From the NCBI GenBank assembly GCA_017416345.1, contig JAFQCR010000015.1:1-64000 (forward strand): a stretch of DNA of 64,000 bases, given 5' to 3'. Below are positions 1-9,423 of this stretch, piece after piece. How positions within the stretch are numbered: position 1 is the first letter of the stretch; each line of letters starts with the position of its first letter. The notes under the pieces are model-generated. The model had not been told where the DNA came from. It saw nothing but the letters and a program-made list of their open reading frames with translations, and did not search any database. Position numbers and translations under genes: made by a program. This DNA comes from Clostridia bacterium. GTDB lineage: Bacteria > Bacillota > Clostridia > Oscillospirales > Acutalibacteraceae.

Positions 1-1548
1 ATATGCGGTCTGATTGGTGCCCTGCTCATAAACGATGTCGGTAACATCCTTTTTATAGCAAACACCCTGCTTAACGATAGTGTTAAGTCCGTTTTCAAGC
101 TTATACCAATCACTGTCGGCTCTGACAGCAGAGGAGGGGGCTACAAGGAAACCGATCTCGTCAGCCGCATCCTTGACCTCATTGTCGATTATAGCTCTGA
201 AGCGCAGGCCTGCAGAGAGGTAAACACCGTTGTTGTCGGCCGCCGACTTGGGAGTGCGGATCGAAGCTGCTGCCGAAGCATCGTTTTCAGAGGGAACGGA
301 CTCCGGGATGCTTTCTACCTCGATTACCTGAACATTATCGAAGTAAGCTGTTGCACCGCTTACACCAAAGAGGAAGTGGATGGCTTTGTTCCAGAAGTCT
401 GCTTTATATTTTGTCAGTCCGGCATTAAGATCGACATCTGATGTGTCGATAACAATTCCGTAGCGTTGCCACTCGGTTGAGAATTTGAGGCTTGCAGATT
501 TAACCTGCTTACCGTCAACAAAGAAGGATGCACCGTCATCACGGGGAGTGCTATATCCCATAAAAAAGTAACGGCAACTGCTGGTACCTGAACCGTTGAC
601 ACCCAATACCATTACCGGCTGAGCGTTATCGGTTTCGGCCTTGGCATCAAAATAAACATAATATTTGCGGTTCTGCTTGATATCAAAGTCTTCAAATCCA
701 AGACGGGCATAGTTGCCGCCAACCAGCTTCAAAACGCTGCCGTGCTCTTCGTCGTAATTGTCAACCAAAGCGGTGCCGTCATTACAGCCCGAAGCGGTGA
801 TGAATGCATCGTTGACGGTGTCGTCCATGGTGTGCAGACGGCTTTCGTTGTACTCAAAAGAGGTAACGACCTCAACGGTGAGGTTATCAATAGCTGTGTT
901 AATAGAGTAAGTAGTGTTATAACCCGGTCTGAAGCCGATAGAAACACCGTCGGTTTCGTCTTCGTTAACGGTGAAGATATAATAAGCAGTATGCCAATCG
1001 GTATCTTGTTCAAGAACGGTAGCTGTTTCGCTAAAAGTGATCTTTGCGGCTTGTGAATCGACAAGCGTTGCATGCTCTGAAAGGTTTAAGTCAGAGGCTG
1101 TGATCGATGTAGGTGTCGGATCGGGATGCAACCTTACGTCGATCGTTGCCGATGTACCGCCGGTTCCTGCAAGGAATTTATAGTCAAACTTCAAGCGGTA
1201 GGTCTTACCGGCTTCACATAAGAAAAGGTTTTCTTTTGCTTCTGCTACAAGAGTTGCATCGGCTGATTGTGTAACAGGGGATTCACCAACCGAGCCGTCT
1301 TTACCTATCCAGGCTGTACCGCCGTTATTTTTAGACTTTTTGAAAACAACCGTGTCATTTTCGTACTCGACCGAAGTAACCTTTCTGTGGAAAGGTATAC
1401 CGAAAGGCTCGTTTCCGTCAAAGGTCAGCGAAACGAGCGAGGTATAGCTGTTTACATTTTTAGCACTTGCAGTTCCTACAAAGCATAATGAACAAACAGA
1501 GAACATTAAGCAGAGTACAAGAAGCAAGCTTACCGAACGTTTTTTCAT
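1..1548 (-). CDS. Secreted protein, truncated by the left edge
   Basis: The reading frame is open for 516 codons from an ATG at 1548 to the window edge, so the C-terminus is missing. The start follows a GGAGAA ribosome site. The N-terminus is a classical signal peptide (KKR, a hydrophobic stretch, then a TASA-like cleavage region near residue 28). The mature part begins with the motif LTFDGNEPFGIPFHR and later holds WIGKDGSVGE. Both motifs recur in the gene at 22343-24172 (TFDGEAPYGLPLYR and WLGKDGTVGQ), so the two are paralogues. Near residues 420-470 comes an SIR...SAGLRFRA segment also shared with that gene. The function is unknown; two beta-sandwich, carbohydrate-binding-like repeats are plausible by inference only. 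It is divergent from an AraC regulator gene starting at 1722, a likely local regulator. Confidence 0.8.
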   Translation of the reverse strand, partial: MKKRSVSLLLVLCLMFSVCSLCFVGTASAKNVNSYTSLVSLTFDGNEPFGIPFHRKVTSVEYENDTVVFKKSKNNGGTAWIGKDGSVGESPVTQSADATLVAEAKENLFLCEAGKTYRLKFDYKFLAGTGGTSATIDVRLHPDPTPTSITASDLNLSEHATLVDSQAAKITFSETATVLEQDTDWHTAYYIFTVNEDETDGVSIGFRPGYNTTYSINTAIDNLTVEVVTSFEYNESRLHTMDDTVNDAFITASGCNDGTALVDNYDEEHGSVLKLVGGNYARLGFEDFDIKQNRKYYVYFDAKAETDNAQPVMVLGVNGSGTSSCRYFFMGYSTPRDDGASFFVDGKQVKSASLKFSTEWQRYGIVIDTSDVDLNAGLTKYKADFWNKAIHFLFGVSGATAYFDNVQVIEVESIPESVPSENDASAAASIRTPKSAADNNGVYLSAGLRFRAIIDNEVKDAADEIGFLVAPSSAVRADSDWYKLENGLNTIVKQGVCYKKDVTDIVYEQGTNQTAY

Positions 1549-1721
1549 TGATATTTCTCCTTTTATAATGATCTGATTATAAAATATCAATTTTTATATA
1601 AAAAAGGAATGTATTGAATTGTTAATTTTTTGTATTATTCTGCTACAGATCATTGACACGAGGGGACAATATATTGTAATATGTAAGCGTAACCGAATCT
1701 CGTTTTTATGTGAGGGAAGCT

Positions 1722-2558
1722 ATGTTAACAAGAATCGCTAATGAATCCGAGAACAGAGACCTTGTATCCGATACATTTTTGCACGTTAATAATTGCAGGC
1801 CTGCGATCGCACCTACCAGTAAATACAAGCACTTTTTTAAGATAATTAGACCCAACGGACGGCTTGATTATCAGATCATTCTTGTAACCGAGGGGGTTTA
1901 TGAGGTTACCGTCGACAATGAGGTTACAGAGCTTAATGTCGGTGACTGTGTTATTTATCCTCCTAAAGCGGTTCAGGAATATAAGATGATCACCGATGGA
2001 AGATTTGAACAGACGGTGGGGTACTTTGTTCATTTCACCGGCTCTGCCGCCGATGAGGTAATGGCCAAGGCAGGCTTTACGGGTACAACTGTTTTAAGGA
2101 CCGTTCAGCCCGAGGTCAAATTTGTATTCAAAAAGCTTTTTGATGCTCATAAAAGGTGCGATCAGCTTCATGAGTCGGCACACCTTTTAAATATTATAGC
2201 TCTGCTTGCCAAAAACGACGTTGCGGTTTCAAGCGAGGCCGAAAAGAGGGTAAGTGCCGAAGCGGAATATATAAATCTTCATTTTTCGGAAAAGATCGAT
2301 TATGATAAAATGGCCAAAAGGTGTTTTTTGAGCCGTAGCAGATTTACACATATTTTTACTGAAATATTCGGTCAGCCGCCAACTCTTTATCAATTGAATC
2401 AAAAGCTGAACAATGCTCGTGAGCTGCTTGTCTACTCCGAACTGTCGGTAGGTGAGATAACCGAGCAATGCGGCTTCAGCGATCAGATGTATTTCAGTAA
2501 AATATTCAAAAAGACCTACAGTATTTCGCCGCTGAAATACCGAAAACTTAATCAATAA
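1722..2558 (+). CDS. AraC family transcriptional regulator
   Basis: This is a cytoplasmic one-component regulator of about 278 residues. The N-terminal half is a cupin-like sensor domain (EGVYEVTVDNEV, then GDCVIYPPKAVQEY). The last 100 residues carry the two helix-turn-helix units of the AraC/XylS family, ending in the signature ITEQCGFSDQMYFSKIFKK and then SPLKYRK. The ATG at 1722 is preceded by GAGGGA; an in-frame GTG at 1710 is the alternative start. It is divergent from the secreted protein gene ending at 1548 and probably controls it or nearby glycan genes. The ligand is unknown, presumably a sugar. Confidence 0.9.
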   Translation: MLTRIANESENRDLVSDTFLHVNNCRPAIAPTSKYKHFFKIIRPNGRLDYQIILVTEGVYEVTVDNEVTELNVGDCVIYPPKAVQEYKMITDGRFEQTVGYFVHFTGSAADEVMAKAGFTGTTVLRTVQPEVKFVFKKLFDAHKRCDQLHESAHLLNIIALLAKNDVAVSSEAEKRVSAEAEYINLHFSEKIDYDKMAKRCFLSRSRFTHIFTEIFGQPPTLYQLNQKLNNARELLVYSELSVGEITEQCGFSDQMYFSKIFKKTYSISPLKYRKLNQ

Positions 2559-2570
2559 AAGTAAAAGAAA

Positions 2571-2652
2571 AAAGATTCTTCGGCTGTAAACAGCCTCAGA
2601 ATGACAAATTAAACTTATGTTTTGTCATTCTGAGCGGTAGCGAAGAATCTTT
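2571..2652. repeat. Dispersed palindromic (REP-like) repeat
   Basis: The outer arms AAAGATTCTTCG and CGAAGAATCTTT and inner arms CTCAGAATGACAAA and TTTGTCATTCTGAG form one long imperfect hairpin. It lies between two convergent genes. This sequence type is a common dispersed intergenic palindrome in Clostridia (recalled from general knowledge, not searched). It may also act as a bidirectional terminator. Confidence 0.7.
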
Positions 2653-2668
2653 ATTTTTATATAAATCT

Positions 2669-3205
2669 CTACAATTCAACCAAAATATGTTCGTGCTTTA
2701 GCGCAGGGATAATTTTTTGTATAAGGTCCGATGTTTTGATTTTTAGACTTGAGGTTTTTATGCAGGGGTGACAGCCGAAGTATTCATCCTTTAAAACATC
2801 TTTGTCTATTAAAAGGGTAACTGCGTTGTCAGCATCATTCATCAATCCCAAAACACTGACCGAACCGGGTGTTATATCAAGATATTTTTCCATGTGCTCG
2901 GCAGTAGCAAACGAAAGACGTGAAGAGCCTATTTGTGCCGAAATATCCTTGGTTTTAAATACTTTATCTGCAGGTATCATCAAAAGGTAAAACGCAGTTT
3001 GCTGACGGTTGCACAAAAATAAGTTCTTGCAGATGACCGCACCCAAGGTTTTGTCAATTTCCTCGCAGATCTCCATAGTGTCGGCGGCATCATGGTCAAC
3101 ACGTTGGTATTCAATGCCGAGACTGTCTAAAAAATCATAGCATTTTTTCTCTTTTTCCAAGCGATCCGATGTATTTTCGGGTCGTCCGTTTATTAATTCA
3201 AGCAT
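2669..3205 (-). CDS. YbaK/ProX-type prolyl-tRNA editing domain protein
   Basis: The 178-residue protein matches the YbaK/EbsC trans-editing fold that hydrolyses mischarged Ala- or Cys-tRNA(Pro). Visible signatures are YDFLDSLGIEYQRVDHDAA at the start, IGAVICKNLFL-like core sequence (LGAVICKNLFLCNR), DKVFKTKDIS, and the C-terminal GCHPCIKTSSLKIKTSDL. The ATG at 3205 has AAAGGAG eight bases upstream; a longer frame would overlap the next gene. It lies 13 bp downstream of the RlmA-type gene and is probably cotranscribed with it. The exact tRNA substrate is inferred. Confidence 0.85.
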   Translation of the reverse strand: MLELINGRPENTSDRLEKEKKCYDFLDSLGIEYQRVDHDAADTMEICEEIDKTLGAVICKNLFLCNRQQTAFYLLMIPADKVFKTKDISAQIGSSRLSFATAEHMEKYLDITPGSVSVLGLMNDADNAVTLLIDKDVLKDEYFGCHPCIKTSSLKIKTSDLIQKIIPALKHEHILVEL

Positions 3206-3218
3206 ATTTTCGGCTCCT

Positions 3219-4016
3219 TTACAGCTTTCTGTATTCCAAAATACAAAACTCAACCTCGGTGGTGAGTGTGTCGAGCTTCGTCAGCTTTTCCTGGTCGGCT
3301 TTTCCGGTTTTATAATAATACGGTGTCATTTTGAAAAGCGAAATAATGTCTTCGTTGCAATCAAGTGTGATACTGTATTTCAACTCTTCTTTTGACAGTA
3401 ATTCAAATCCGTCACGCTCATATTCAACAGCAGGGTTCAGGTACGGTTCATCGTATATCGCTGATTTCAAACCGAGCAAATGCCGCTCCATAGGCTGAAC
3501 TGTTATTAGTCGGCCGCCGTCACACAAAACACGTGAAAACTCATCGGGACTGTCGGGTGCGAAAATATTGATGATAACGTCCCGTGAGCCGTTTTTTAAC
3601 GGAATGTCACCGATGCTTGCAACAGCAAAAGAAAAGGTCTCACAGCGTTTTGCGGCAACTTTCAGGGCATCCTTGGAAATATCGATACCACATACAGAAT
3701 TGTTACGTGCTATAGTCTCGGTGTAGTAGCCCTCTCCGCAGCCGGAATCAAGTACCTTGTGACCGCTTCCGATAACGTCACACACAGCATTTCTTAATGG
3801 CTCATAATAACCCTTTTCCAAAAATTTAGTACGTGACTTTACCATCAGCTTATCGTCACCGTGACGCTTGTTGTGCGCGTTATCAAGCAGTAGATTTACA
3901 TACCCTTGCTTTGCAACGTCAAAGCCGTGACCCTTTAAGCATTTTAGTTGAGAGGGGAGTGCAAACAGCTTGGCTCTGCACACGGGACACAAAAAATCAG
4001 ATTCTTTTAAAAACAT
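3219..4016 (-). CDS. rlmA: RlmA-type 23S rRNA (guanine-N1) methyltransferase
   Basis: The enzyme should transfer a methyl group from SAM to N1 of a guanine in 23S rRNA helix 35. The N-terminus shows the family zinc cluster (C10, C13, C26, H30 in FLCPVC...KCLKGHGFD), followed by the typical AKQGYVNLL segment. The Rossmann SAM site is VLDSGCGEGYYTE and motif IV-like sequence is NIFAPDSPDEFSRVL. The length (265) suits the family. It is preceded by an AraC gene with only 3 bp between them and followed by the tRNA-editing gene. Some family members act at a neighbouring guanine (RlmA-II, tylosin resistance), which cannot be excluded. Confidence 0.85.
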   Translation of the reverse strand: MFLKESDFLCPVCRAKLFALPSQLKCLKGHGFDVAKQGYVNLLLDNAHNKRHGDDKLMVKSRTKFLEKGYYEPLRNAVCDVIGSGHKVLDSGCGEGYYTETIARNNSVCGIDISKDALKVAAKRCETFSFAVASIGDIPLKNGSRDVIINIFAPDSPDEFSRVLCDGGRLITVQPMERHLLGLKSAIYDEPYLNPAVEYERDGFELLSKEELKYSITLDCNEDIISLFKMTPYYYKTGKADQEKLTKLDTLTTEVEFCILEYRKL

Positions 4017-4019
4017 GAT

Positions 4020-4814
4020 CTACCTTCCGTTTTTATCTTTAATTAAGCTTCTCGGTGACACTCCAACCTCTTTTTTGAAAAATTGGCTGAAGGTGTAAAT
4101 GTCGGGAAATTGCAACTCATCGGCGGTCTCGCTGACATTATAGCCCTCGTTTACAAGCATTTCCTTTGCAATATTGGCCAGGATGGAATTTTTGTACTTG
4201 ATGGGCGACATACCGAAGCATTTTTTGAATAATCTTCTCAAATGCGTTTGGCTGATGCAGGATAATTTTGCCAATTCCTCAAGTGTGATGCGATCGGTGA
4301 CATTTTGCTCAATAAATCGCACAGCGGGAAGGATCTTATCATAGTCCTTGTCCAATACATTTGCTTTGATGGCGTTTTGGCATATATCGATCAGCCGAAA
4401 GGTCGTCAAAACACATCTGAAACGGTCGATATACTTATATTCGGCCAAATCGTCAAACAAAGGCTTCAGTTGGTTGGCAAGACCGTGCAGTACGGTCGGT
4501 TGACTCGAAAAAAGTATGTCTTTTTCACAGTTTTCGGTTGTCTCGATAAGGTTAAATTCCACCTGCATTATGTACGGCTTTTCTCTGTCGATGGAATAGG
4601 AATAGGTGCTGCCTTTCGGGAAATATACGGCATCTCCTTCCTTTACGGTTATCTCTTTACCGCAGATGCTGTATGTTGCGCTTCCGCTCAAAAACAAGGC
4701 AACAGAGGATATCGGGCGGTTTTGGATCTCACGCTCGAAGATCTTCTGATAATAGTAAAAAATGAAAACGTTTTTAAGCTCTACACCGTTTGAATATTTT
4801 TCCAAAGTAAACAC
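4020..4814 (-). CDS. AraC family transcriptional regulator
   Basis: This regulator has 264 residues. The cupin sensor half includes GSATYSICGKEITVKEGDAV and YFPKGSTYSY. The C-terminal AraC DNA-binding domain includes LAKLSCISQTHLRRLFKK and ends with PRSLIKDKNGR. It is divergent from the glycoside hydrolase gene at 4964, with a 149-bp gap, which is the usual layout for a sugar-responsive activator of a small glycan operon. It may be cotranscribed with the methyltransferase gene 3 bp downstream, which is functionally unrelated. Confidence 0.9.
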   Translation of the reverse strand: MFTLEKYSNGVELKNVFIFYYYQKIFEREIQNRPISSVALFLSGSATYSICGKEITVKEGDAVYFPKGSTYSYSIDREKPYIMQVEFNLIETTENCEKDILFSSQPTVLHGLANQLKPLFDDLAEYKYIDRFRCVLTTFRLIDICQNAIKANVLDKDYDKILPAVRFIEQNVTDRITLEELAKLSCISQTHLRRLFKKCFGMSPIKYKNSILANIAKEMLVNEGYNVSETADELQFPDIYTFSQFFKKEVGVSPRSLIKDKNGR

Positions 4815-4963
4815 CGACCGTCACCGCCTTTATTATTTGAATTATATATCAATTAAATTTTTCTGTCAAGAAATATGGTCGAATTACTTAAATAAATGGA
4901 CCGTTTTCACATTTTATTGCGATGATACCCGTTGTATAATTAAAATGAAACGGGGGATTGCTT

Positions 4964-6340
4964 GTGAAAAAGATAGGTCATATAAAAACGTTTACTTCCA
5001 AAGAAGTAGAAAAGTCGTATGTCAGCATTGACTTCTGCTGTCTTGACCGTGAGCTGTTTGACCCCGATAAGTGCTATGACGCATTATTTAATACGGGTGT
5101 AAAATACGCTCGATGTCAGTCAGGTTGGAACCGTTGTGAAAAGCAAAAGGGTGTATATACCTTTGAGTGGCTTGACTCGGTTATTGATAATCTTTGTCAG
5201 CGTGGTATCGAGCCTTGGCTTCAGATAGGCTACGGAAATCCGATCTATATGCCTGATGCACCTAATCCTACCGCCGTCGGCTGTGTGCCGCTTTATTACG
5301 GTGAGGAAACACTTGAGGCTTGGAAAAGGTATGTTCGATTTGTTACCGAGCGCTATAAGGGACGAATCAAAAAGTTTGAAATATGGAATGAATGTGACCT
5401 TAATCATTTTTGGTATCCAAAAGACCCAAACGGTGCTGAATATGCAAAACTGATAAACATAACAGCCTGTGAGATCAAAAATATATATCCCGAAGCGGAA
5501 ATCATCGGAGTTGTTGCCGAGCCGAAGGCGTTTGCATTTATTAATGATTTGCTTGATAACGTAAATAAGGAATACCTTGATTATTTTTCTTATCACATTT
5601 ATGCCAAGGTTCCCGAGTTTAAGTTTGGAGAAATCACTCACGAGCTTAAAAAGCGGTTTAAATCCAAGGGCTTTGAACACGTTAGATTCATCCAAGGTGA
5701 AGCAGGATATCCTTCTTGGGCTTATAAAGGTCATTGGCTGGTGCCTTGGGGCTGTGATGATGAAAGACCGCAGGCTATTTTTATGCTGCGCCGTTATTTC
5801 CTTGATATTTATGACGGTGTCTGTATGAGCTCATTTTTCCAAATCGTCGATATGTGGGAAAAGCCTTATGCAAAAGCACAAGAGGTCATCCAAAAGCCTG
5901 CCGCACACGGGATACTCAATGGACTTACGTATACTCCAAAATTGTCATACAAAACAATAACCAATATATCGGCAATTTTCAGCGGTGATATTTTACCTTC
6001 AGATGATTATTTACTTGTAGCCGGTCTAACATCTTCGCCGATAGATTTATTGTCCTTTGTCAAGATGACTTTCAGAAAAAACGGTTATCCGGTTTATGCG
6101 TTTTATTATCCGTCCGACATTACAAAGGAGTATAAAACCGAAAGCCGTGCAAGGCTTACTGTTTTAAATAAGATATCCGATCCTGTTATAATCGATACTT
6201 TAAGCGGAGAGGTTTTTGATACCGAAATGGCTTATTGTGATAATAGAAACTACGGAACAAATACCTACTCTTATGACTTACCCATCAAGGATTACCCGCT
6301 TGTTTTAACCGACCGCAAGGCCTTTGAGATCACAGAATAA
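4964..6340 (+). CDS. Clan GH-A glycoside hydrolase (GH39/GH5-like)
   Basis: The protein lacks a signal peptide, so it should act in the cytoplasm on imported glycan. The TIM-barrel pattern is clear: an RCQSGWNRCEKQKGVY beta-strand start, WLDSVIDNLCQRGIEPWLQ, then KKFEIWNECDLNHFW with the presumed acid/base Glu143, and RFIQGEAGYPSW with the presumed nucleophile Glu246. These fit the retaining GH39-like arrangement. The GTG at 4964 has GGGGG seven bases upstream; an in-frame TTG lies at 4958. A TATAAT at 4935 is a likely -10 box. It is followed after 10 bp by the GH16-like lipoprotein gene, and the divergent AraC gene likely regulates both. The substrate is unknown. Confidence 0.75.
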   Translation: MKKIGHIKTFTSKEVEKSYVSIDFCCLDRELFDPDKCYDALFNTGVKYARCQSGWNRCEKQKGVYTFEWLDSVIDNLCQRGIEPWLQIGYGNPIYMPDAPNPTAVGCVPLYYGEETLEAWKRYVRFVTERYKGRIKKFEIWNECDLNHFWYPKDPNGAEYAKLINITACEIKNIYPEAEIIGVVAEPKAFAFINDLLDNVNKEYLDYFSYHIYAKVPEFKFGEITHELKKRFKSKGFEHVRFIQGEAGYPSWAYKGHWLVPWGCDDERPQAIFMLRRYFLDIYDGVCMSSFFQIVDMWEKPYAKAQEVIQKPAAHGILNGLTYTPKLSYKTITNISAIFSGDILPSDDYLLVAGLTSSPIDLLSFVKMTFRKNGYPVYAFYYPSDITKEYKTESRARLTVLNKISDPVIIDTLSGEVFDTEMAYCDNRNYGTNTYSYDLPIKDYPLVLTDRKAFEITE

Positions 6341-6350
6341 GGAGTTATAT

Positions 6351-8120
6351 ATGAAAAGATTGATTTGTTTGATTTTTAGTTTAATTATGTGTTTCAGTTC
6401 GTTTGTCGGTTGCTCCGATGACAGCAAAACTTCCGAAAGTAAAAATGATCAAAACAGCATTTTTTCAACCGATGACATTACGTTTATTGATGAAAACGGT
6501 GATTCGGTTTATTCAATAATCCGTCCCGAGGGTGATGAAGCTGTCAACCAATATGCCGTTAAAATATTTAAGGCTTTAAAGGCCAAGGCAAACGTAACCG
6601 CCAAAAACTCGGCTGATGTTGATGACGGAGCCGGAAAATACGAGATCTTGATCGGTGATACCAACCGACCCGAAACCGCAAAGGCAAGAGATCATCTTGT
6701 CAAAAATGTCGGTGGCAGATATAAAGATTATATAGTATGTACAATTGATAAAAAGATCGTTATATACGGAATGAGCGTTGAGGCTTTAGAGGCGGCTTGC
6801 GATTATTTTGAACAAAATTTCATTAAGCCCGAGGGCGTAAAGGGCGGTATTTTGTATACCTTTAAAACCGAAGGACAGTTTTTGGAACCGACGATCAATA
6901 GTGTGAAATTGAGCGAATTTCAGTTTGTAAGACAAAGGTTCAATGAGTCTTACTTAACTCAAAAACAACTTGAGGATGCCAACGCATTGTTGACCGAAAA
7001 GGCAGGTTACCTTTTACCCATAAAGGATGACAGCGCTAAAGAATCTGAATACGAAATAATCGTCGGTAATGCTGACCGAAGCGGTGTTTCAAAAATCAGC
7101 GACGGTGATGAGTATTCGATCGTCATTTCGGGCAAAAAGGTATATTTGAACGGCGGTTCACCTGCGGCTAAAGCTATGGCTGTATCAGAATTTGCAAAAA
7201 TGCTGGTTGCAGGCTCGGTAACCGATAACAGCTCGACAAAGGGTAAATATTCCGAGGCGGTCAAGGGTTATGATTCATCAAAGTATCACGTACCGATCTG
7301 GACAGAGGATTTTGATGTTGTTTATCCCGACCATCCGACGGGCATAAACCTGAAGTATTGGAAGTTTGGCAAAGATACCGCAGAAGGGTACAACGGACGT
7401 ACCTCGGTCAGAACCGAAGACCCGCAAAAGCTGTTTGTTAAGGACGGAATGCTCAACTTTTACGCTTCATACGATGATGAGCATTACTACGGCTTTAAGC
7501 TGCAAACAGCAGGGAAGGTGACCTTCAAATACGGAATCCTTGAAATGAGCGCCATTTTGCCCGACGGTGCTGCTTTTTGGGTTGCGCTTTGGGGACAGTC
7601 ATCCGACAAAAACTCTATTTCGGCCTTTATGAACGAGGTCAATATTGTTGAAATGTTCGGAAATTCAGCCTCTTATTCAGCCAATTCTCACGGTTGGCCC
7701 CAGGGCACTGCTGCGGCAAAAGATCGGTACAACGAGGTATGGAAGCCGCAGGGAGTGCCCGAGCATTGGTCGCTTGATTCGGGATATGCAGGTCAAAAGA
7801 AATATTACTGTCCCGAGGGTAATTTTAATAACGGACTTCACACCTTCAGTTATGTATGGGACAAGGATCAATGCACCTTTGCCTGCGACGGCAATGCGTT
7901 TTTCTCAATCAACCCCAACGACAAAGATCTGTGGAACGAAACCTTTAACCAGTGTATCAATATTCTGTTAAGCCAGGCAACCGGTTTTAAGTCACGTGGT
8001 ACCTGTTCACAAGATAACGACCCCGTGTGGTTGGAAACAAACAATTTCCAAATTGATTACGTTCATTTGTATCAATTAAATGACGGTGAGCACATCTTGA
8101 CCGATACGACATATAAATAA
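6351..8120 (+). CDS. GH16-like lipoprotein
   Basis: The start has AAGGAG ten bases upstream. The N-terminus is a lipoprotein signal peptide with a lipobox ending FVGC (Cys near 22). Two related repeats follow, each with YEI(L/I)(I/V)G and a K-(I/V)-x-(I/L) strand then a helix (about residues 95-165 and 220-290), like the non-catalytic N-terminal domains of some GH20/GH67 enzymes. Residues about 320-585 form a concanavalin-type GH16 domain. Its active-site strand reads E429-V-N-I-V-E434: both catalytic glutamates are present, but the usual middle Asp is Asn. It is probably an extracellular beta-glucan or galactan hydrolase partnered with the upstream gene, or a binding protein if the change inactivates it. 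Confidence 0.7.
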   Translation: MKRLICLIFSLIMCFSSFVGCSDDSKTSESKNDQNSIFSTDDITFIDENGDSVYSIIRPEGDEAVNQYAVKIFKALKAKANVTAKNSADVDDGAGKYEILIGDTNRPETAKARDHLVKNVGGRYKDYIVCTIDKKIVIYGMSVEALEAACDYFEQNFIKPEGVKGGILYTFKTEGQFLEPTINSVKLSEFQFVRQRFNESYLTQKQLEDANALLTEKAGYLLPIKDDSAKESEYEIIVGNADRSGVSKISDGDEYSIVISGKKVYLNGGSPAAKAMAVSEFAKMLVAGSVTDNSSTKGKYSEAVKGYDSSKYHVPIWTEDFDVVYPDHPTGINLKYWKFGKDTAEGYNGRTSVRTEDPQKLFVKDGMLNFYASYDDEHYYGFKLQTAGKVTFKYGILEMSAILPDGAAFWVALWGQSSDKNSISAFMNEVNIVEMFGNSASYSANSHGWPQGTAAAKDRYNEVWKPQGVPEHWSLDSGYAGQKKYYCPEGNFNNGLHTFSYVWDKDQCTFACDGNAFFSINPNDKDLWNETFNQCINILLSQATGFKSRGTCSQDNDPVWLETNNFQIDYVHLYQLNDGEHILTDTTYK

Positions 8121-8126
8121 GCAAAA

Positions 8127-8166
8127 CAAAACACAGCAAGTTTCGTCTTGCTGTGTTTTGTTGTTA
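8127..8166. terminator. Bidirectional intrinsic terminator
   Basis: A perfect 14-bp inverted repeat (CAAAACACAGCAAG at 8127-8140, its complement at 8147-8160) with a 6-base loop is followed by a T-rich run. It lies between convergent genes. Confidence 0.9.
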
Positions 8167-9291
8167 TTTTATCTCAATATTCATACCGTTGACCTCAACG
8201 CCGTCGTTGGCACGGATAAGAATGTATTTCACACCGTTGATGATCTGTGTTGAAACAAGGTCGGTATGCTCGGGGTCGACTTTAATTGTGACATTGGGGG
8301 TAGCGACCTCAAACTTATTGACGTTTACAATGGATTTAGGCGGAAGCTCGGCATCCTCACCGAAGTTTGAAGTAAATCTTTGTCCGAAGCTTTCAACCTT
8401 TACCTCGTCAACACCGCAATACTGCAATACGGTCTTAAGCTTGGATTTTGTAAGGCGCAGAGGCTCTTCCTCTTTGGCTTCTTTATGCTCCTGCACCATT
8501 TCGGAAATTTGACTGTGGACCGAGCGAACGGTGTCAAAATCGCATTCCTCAACCAGCGTTTCGGCAAGGCAGGTCTTAAAGCGGCCGGTCTGCTCGGCAG
8601 GTGCCATCGGAAGCTCAACATTAAAGATATTCTGAATAAACTCGGTGTGAATATCCGATATATCCTTGGTGTAATAAAGTGTGTTGTAAATATTTGCAGT
8701 GCGACCGTCAAAGGCAGGGAACATAAAGCCCAGCTCCGGTGCGCCGAGGATGGCGTGTGCATCAAGGTCACGGAAAGAGCTGTCGTGCTCACGGAAATAA
8801 AGACCGCTGTTCAACGGCTTTACGGGGCAGACACAGCAGACAAAATAGTTGAAAACAGAGGAGGAATCCTCCTGCTTTTGTCCGTCTGCCGAATACTGAA
8901 ATACATCGTATGTATCAAAGGCCAGAAGTATCGCAAAGCTTTCCTCAAAATGCACGCTATCAATAACCTTTTGATAAAAAGCATCAAGTGCGGCTTGGTC
9001 TTTTAGTCTTGAATCACGAAGATCACGCAGCAGCTTATTTTCGGCTCCGTCCATGACCTGCTGTGCGGTAAATTCAAGATCCAAAAGGTTTGTACCAAGA
9101 CTGCCCGAAAGCGTCTTTTTCATAATACCGAGCAGCTTGTTGCCTTCCTCTACCGAACAGCTTGCCATTGGCTGATCTATATGTGTAACAATAACCTTCT
9201 GCGAATTGACAAGGCATCCCTTAATGCTTAAAATATTATTTTTATCCTGCCTGAAACGGCGTTTTATTTCTCTTAATTCTTTCTCGGTCAT
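8164..9291 (-). CDS. DUF4317 family protein
   Basis: The 375-residue protein begins MTEKELREIKRRFRQDKNN, which I recognise as the start of the DUF4317 family found in Firmicutes. The ATG at 9291 has AGGAGC six bases upstream; a longer frame to 9387 lacks a ribosome site. There are no membrane segments or signal peptide, so it is cytoplasmic. No catalytic motif is visible and the family has no assigned function. It is a single-gene unit between two terminators. Confidence 0.8.
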   Translation of the reverse strand: MTEKELREIKRRFRQDKNNILSIKGCLVNSQKVIVTHIDQPMASCSVEEGNKLLGIMKKTLSGSLGTNLLDLEFTAQQVMDGAENKLLRDLRDSRLKDQAALDAFYQKVIDSVHFEESFAILLAFDTYDVFQYSADGQKQEDSSSVFNYFVCCVCPVKPLNSGLYFREHDSSFRDLDAHAILGAPELGFMFPAFDGRTANIYNTLYYTKDISDIHTEFIQNIFNVELPMAPAEQTGRFKTCLAETLVEECDFDTVRSVHSQISEMVQEHKEAKEEEPLRLTKSKLKTVLQYCGVDEVKVESFGQRFTSNFGEDAELPPKSIVNVNKFEVATPNVTIKVDPEHTDLVSTQIINGVKYILIRANDGVEVNGMNIEIK

Positions 9292-9386
9292 AATGTGCTC
9301 CTGTTTTATTATTTGCGTTACATTATACCATTTCATTATCGAAAATTCAATATTTTTAACTCGATAATAAATAACAAAATACAACA

Positions 9387-9419
9387 AAAGAGCATTGAGC
9401 TATAAACCCAATGCTCTTT
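9387..9419 (-). terminator. Intrinsic terminator of the prsW-transglutaminase operon
   Basis: The 11-bp arms AAAGAGCATTG (9387-9397) and its complement (9409-9419) are followed by a T-rich tract on the minus strand, directly after the transglutaminase gene. Confidence 0.85.
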
Positions 9420-9423
9420 ATGA

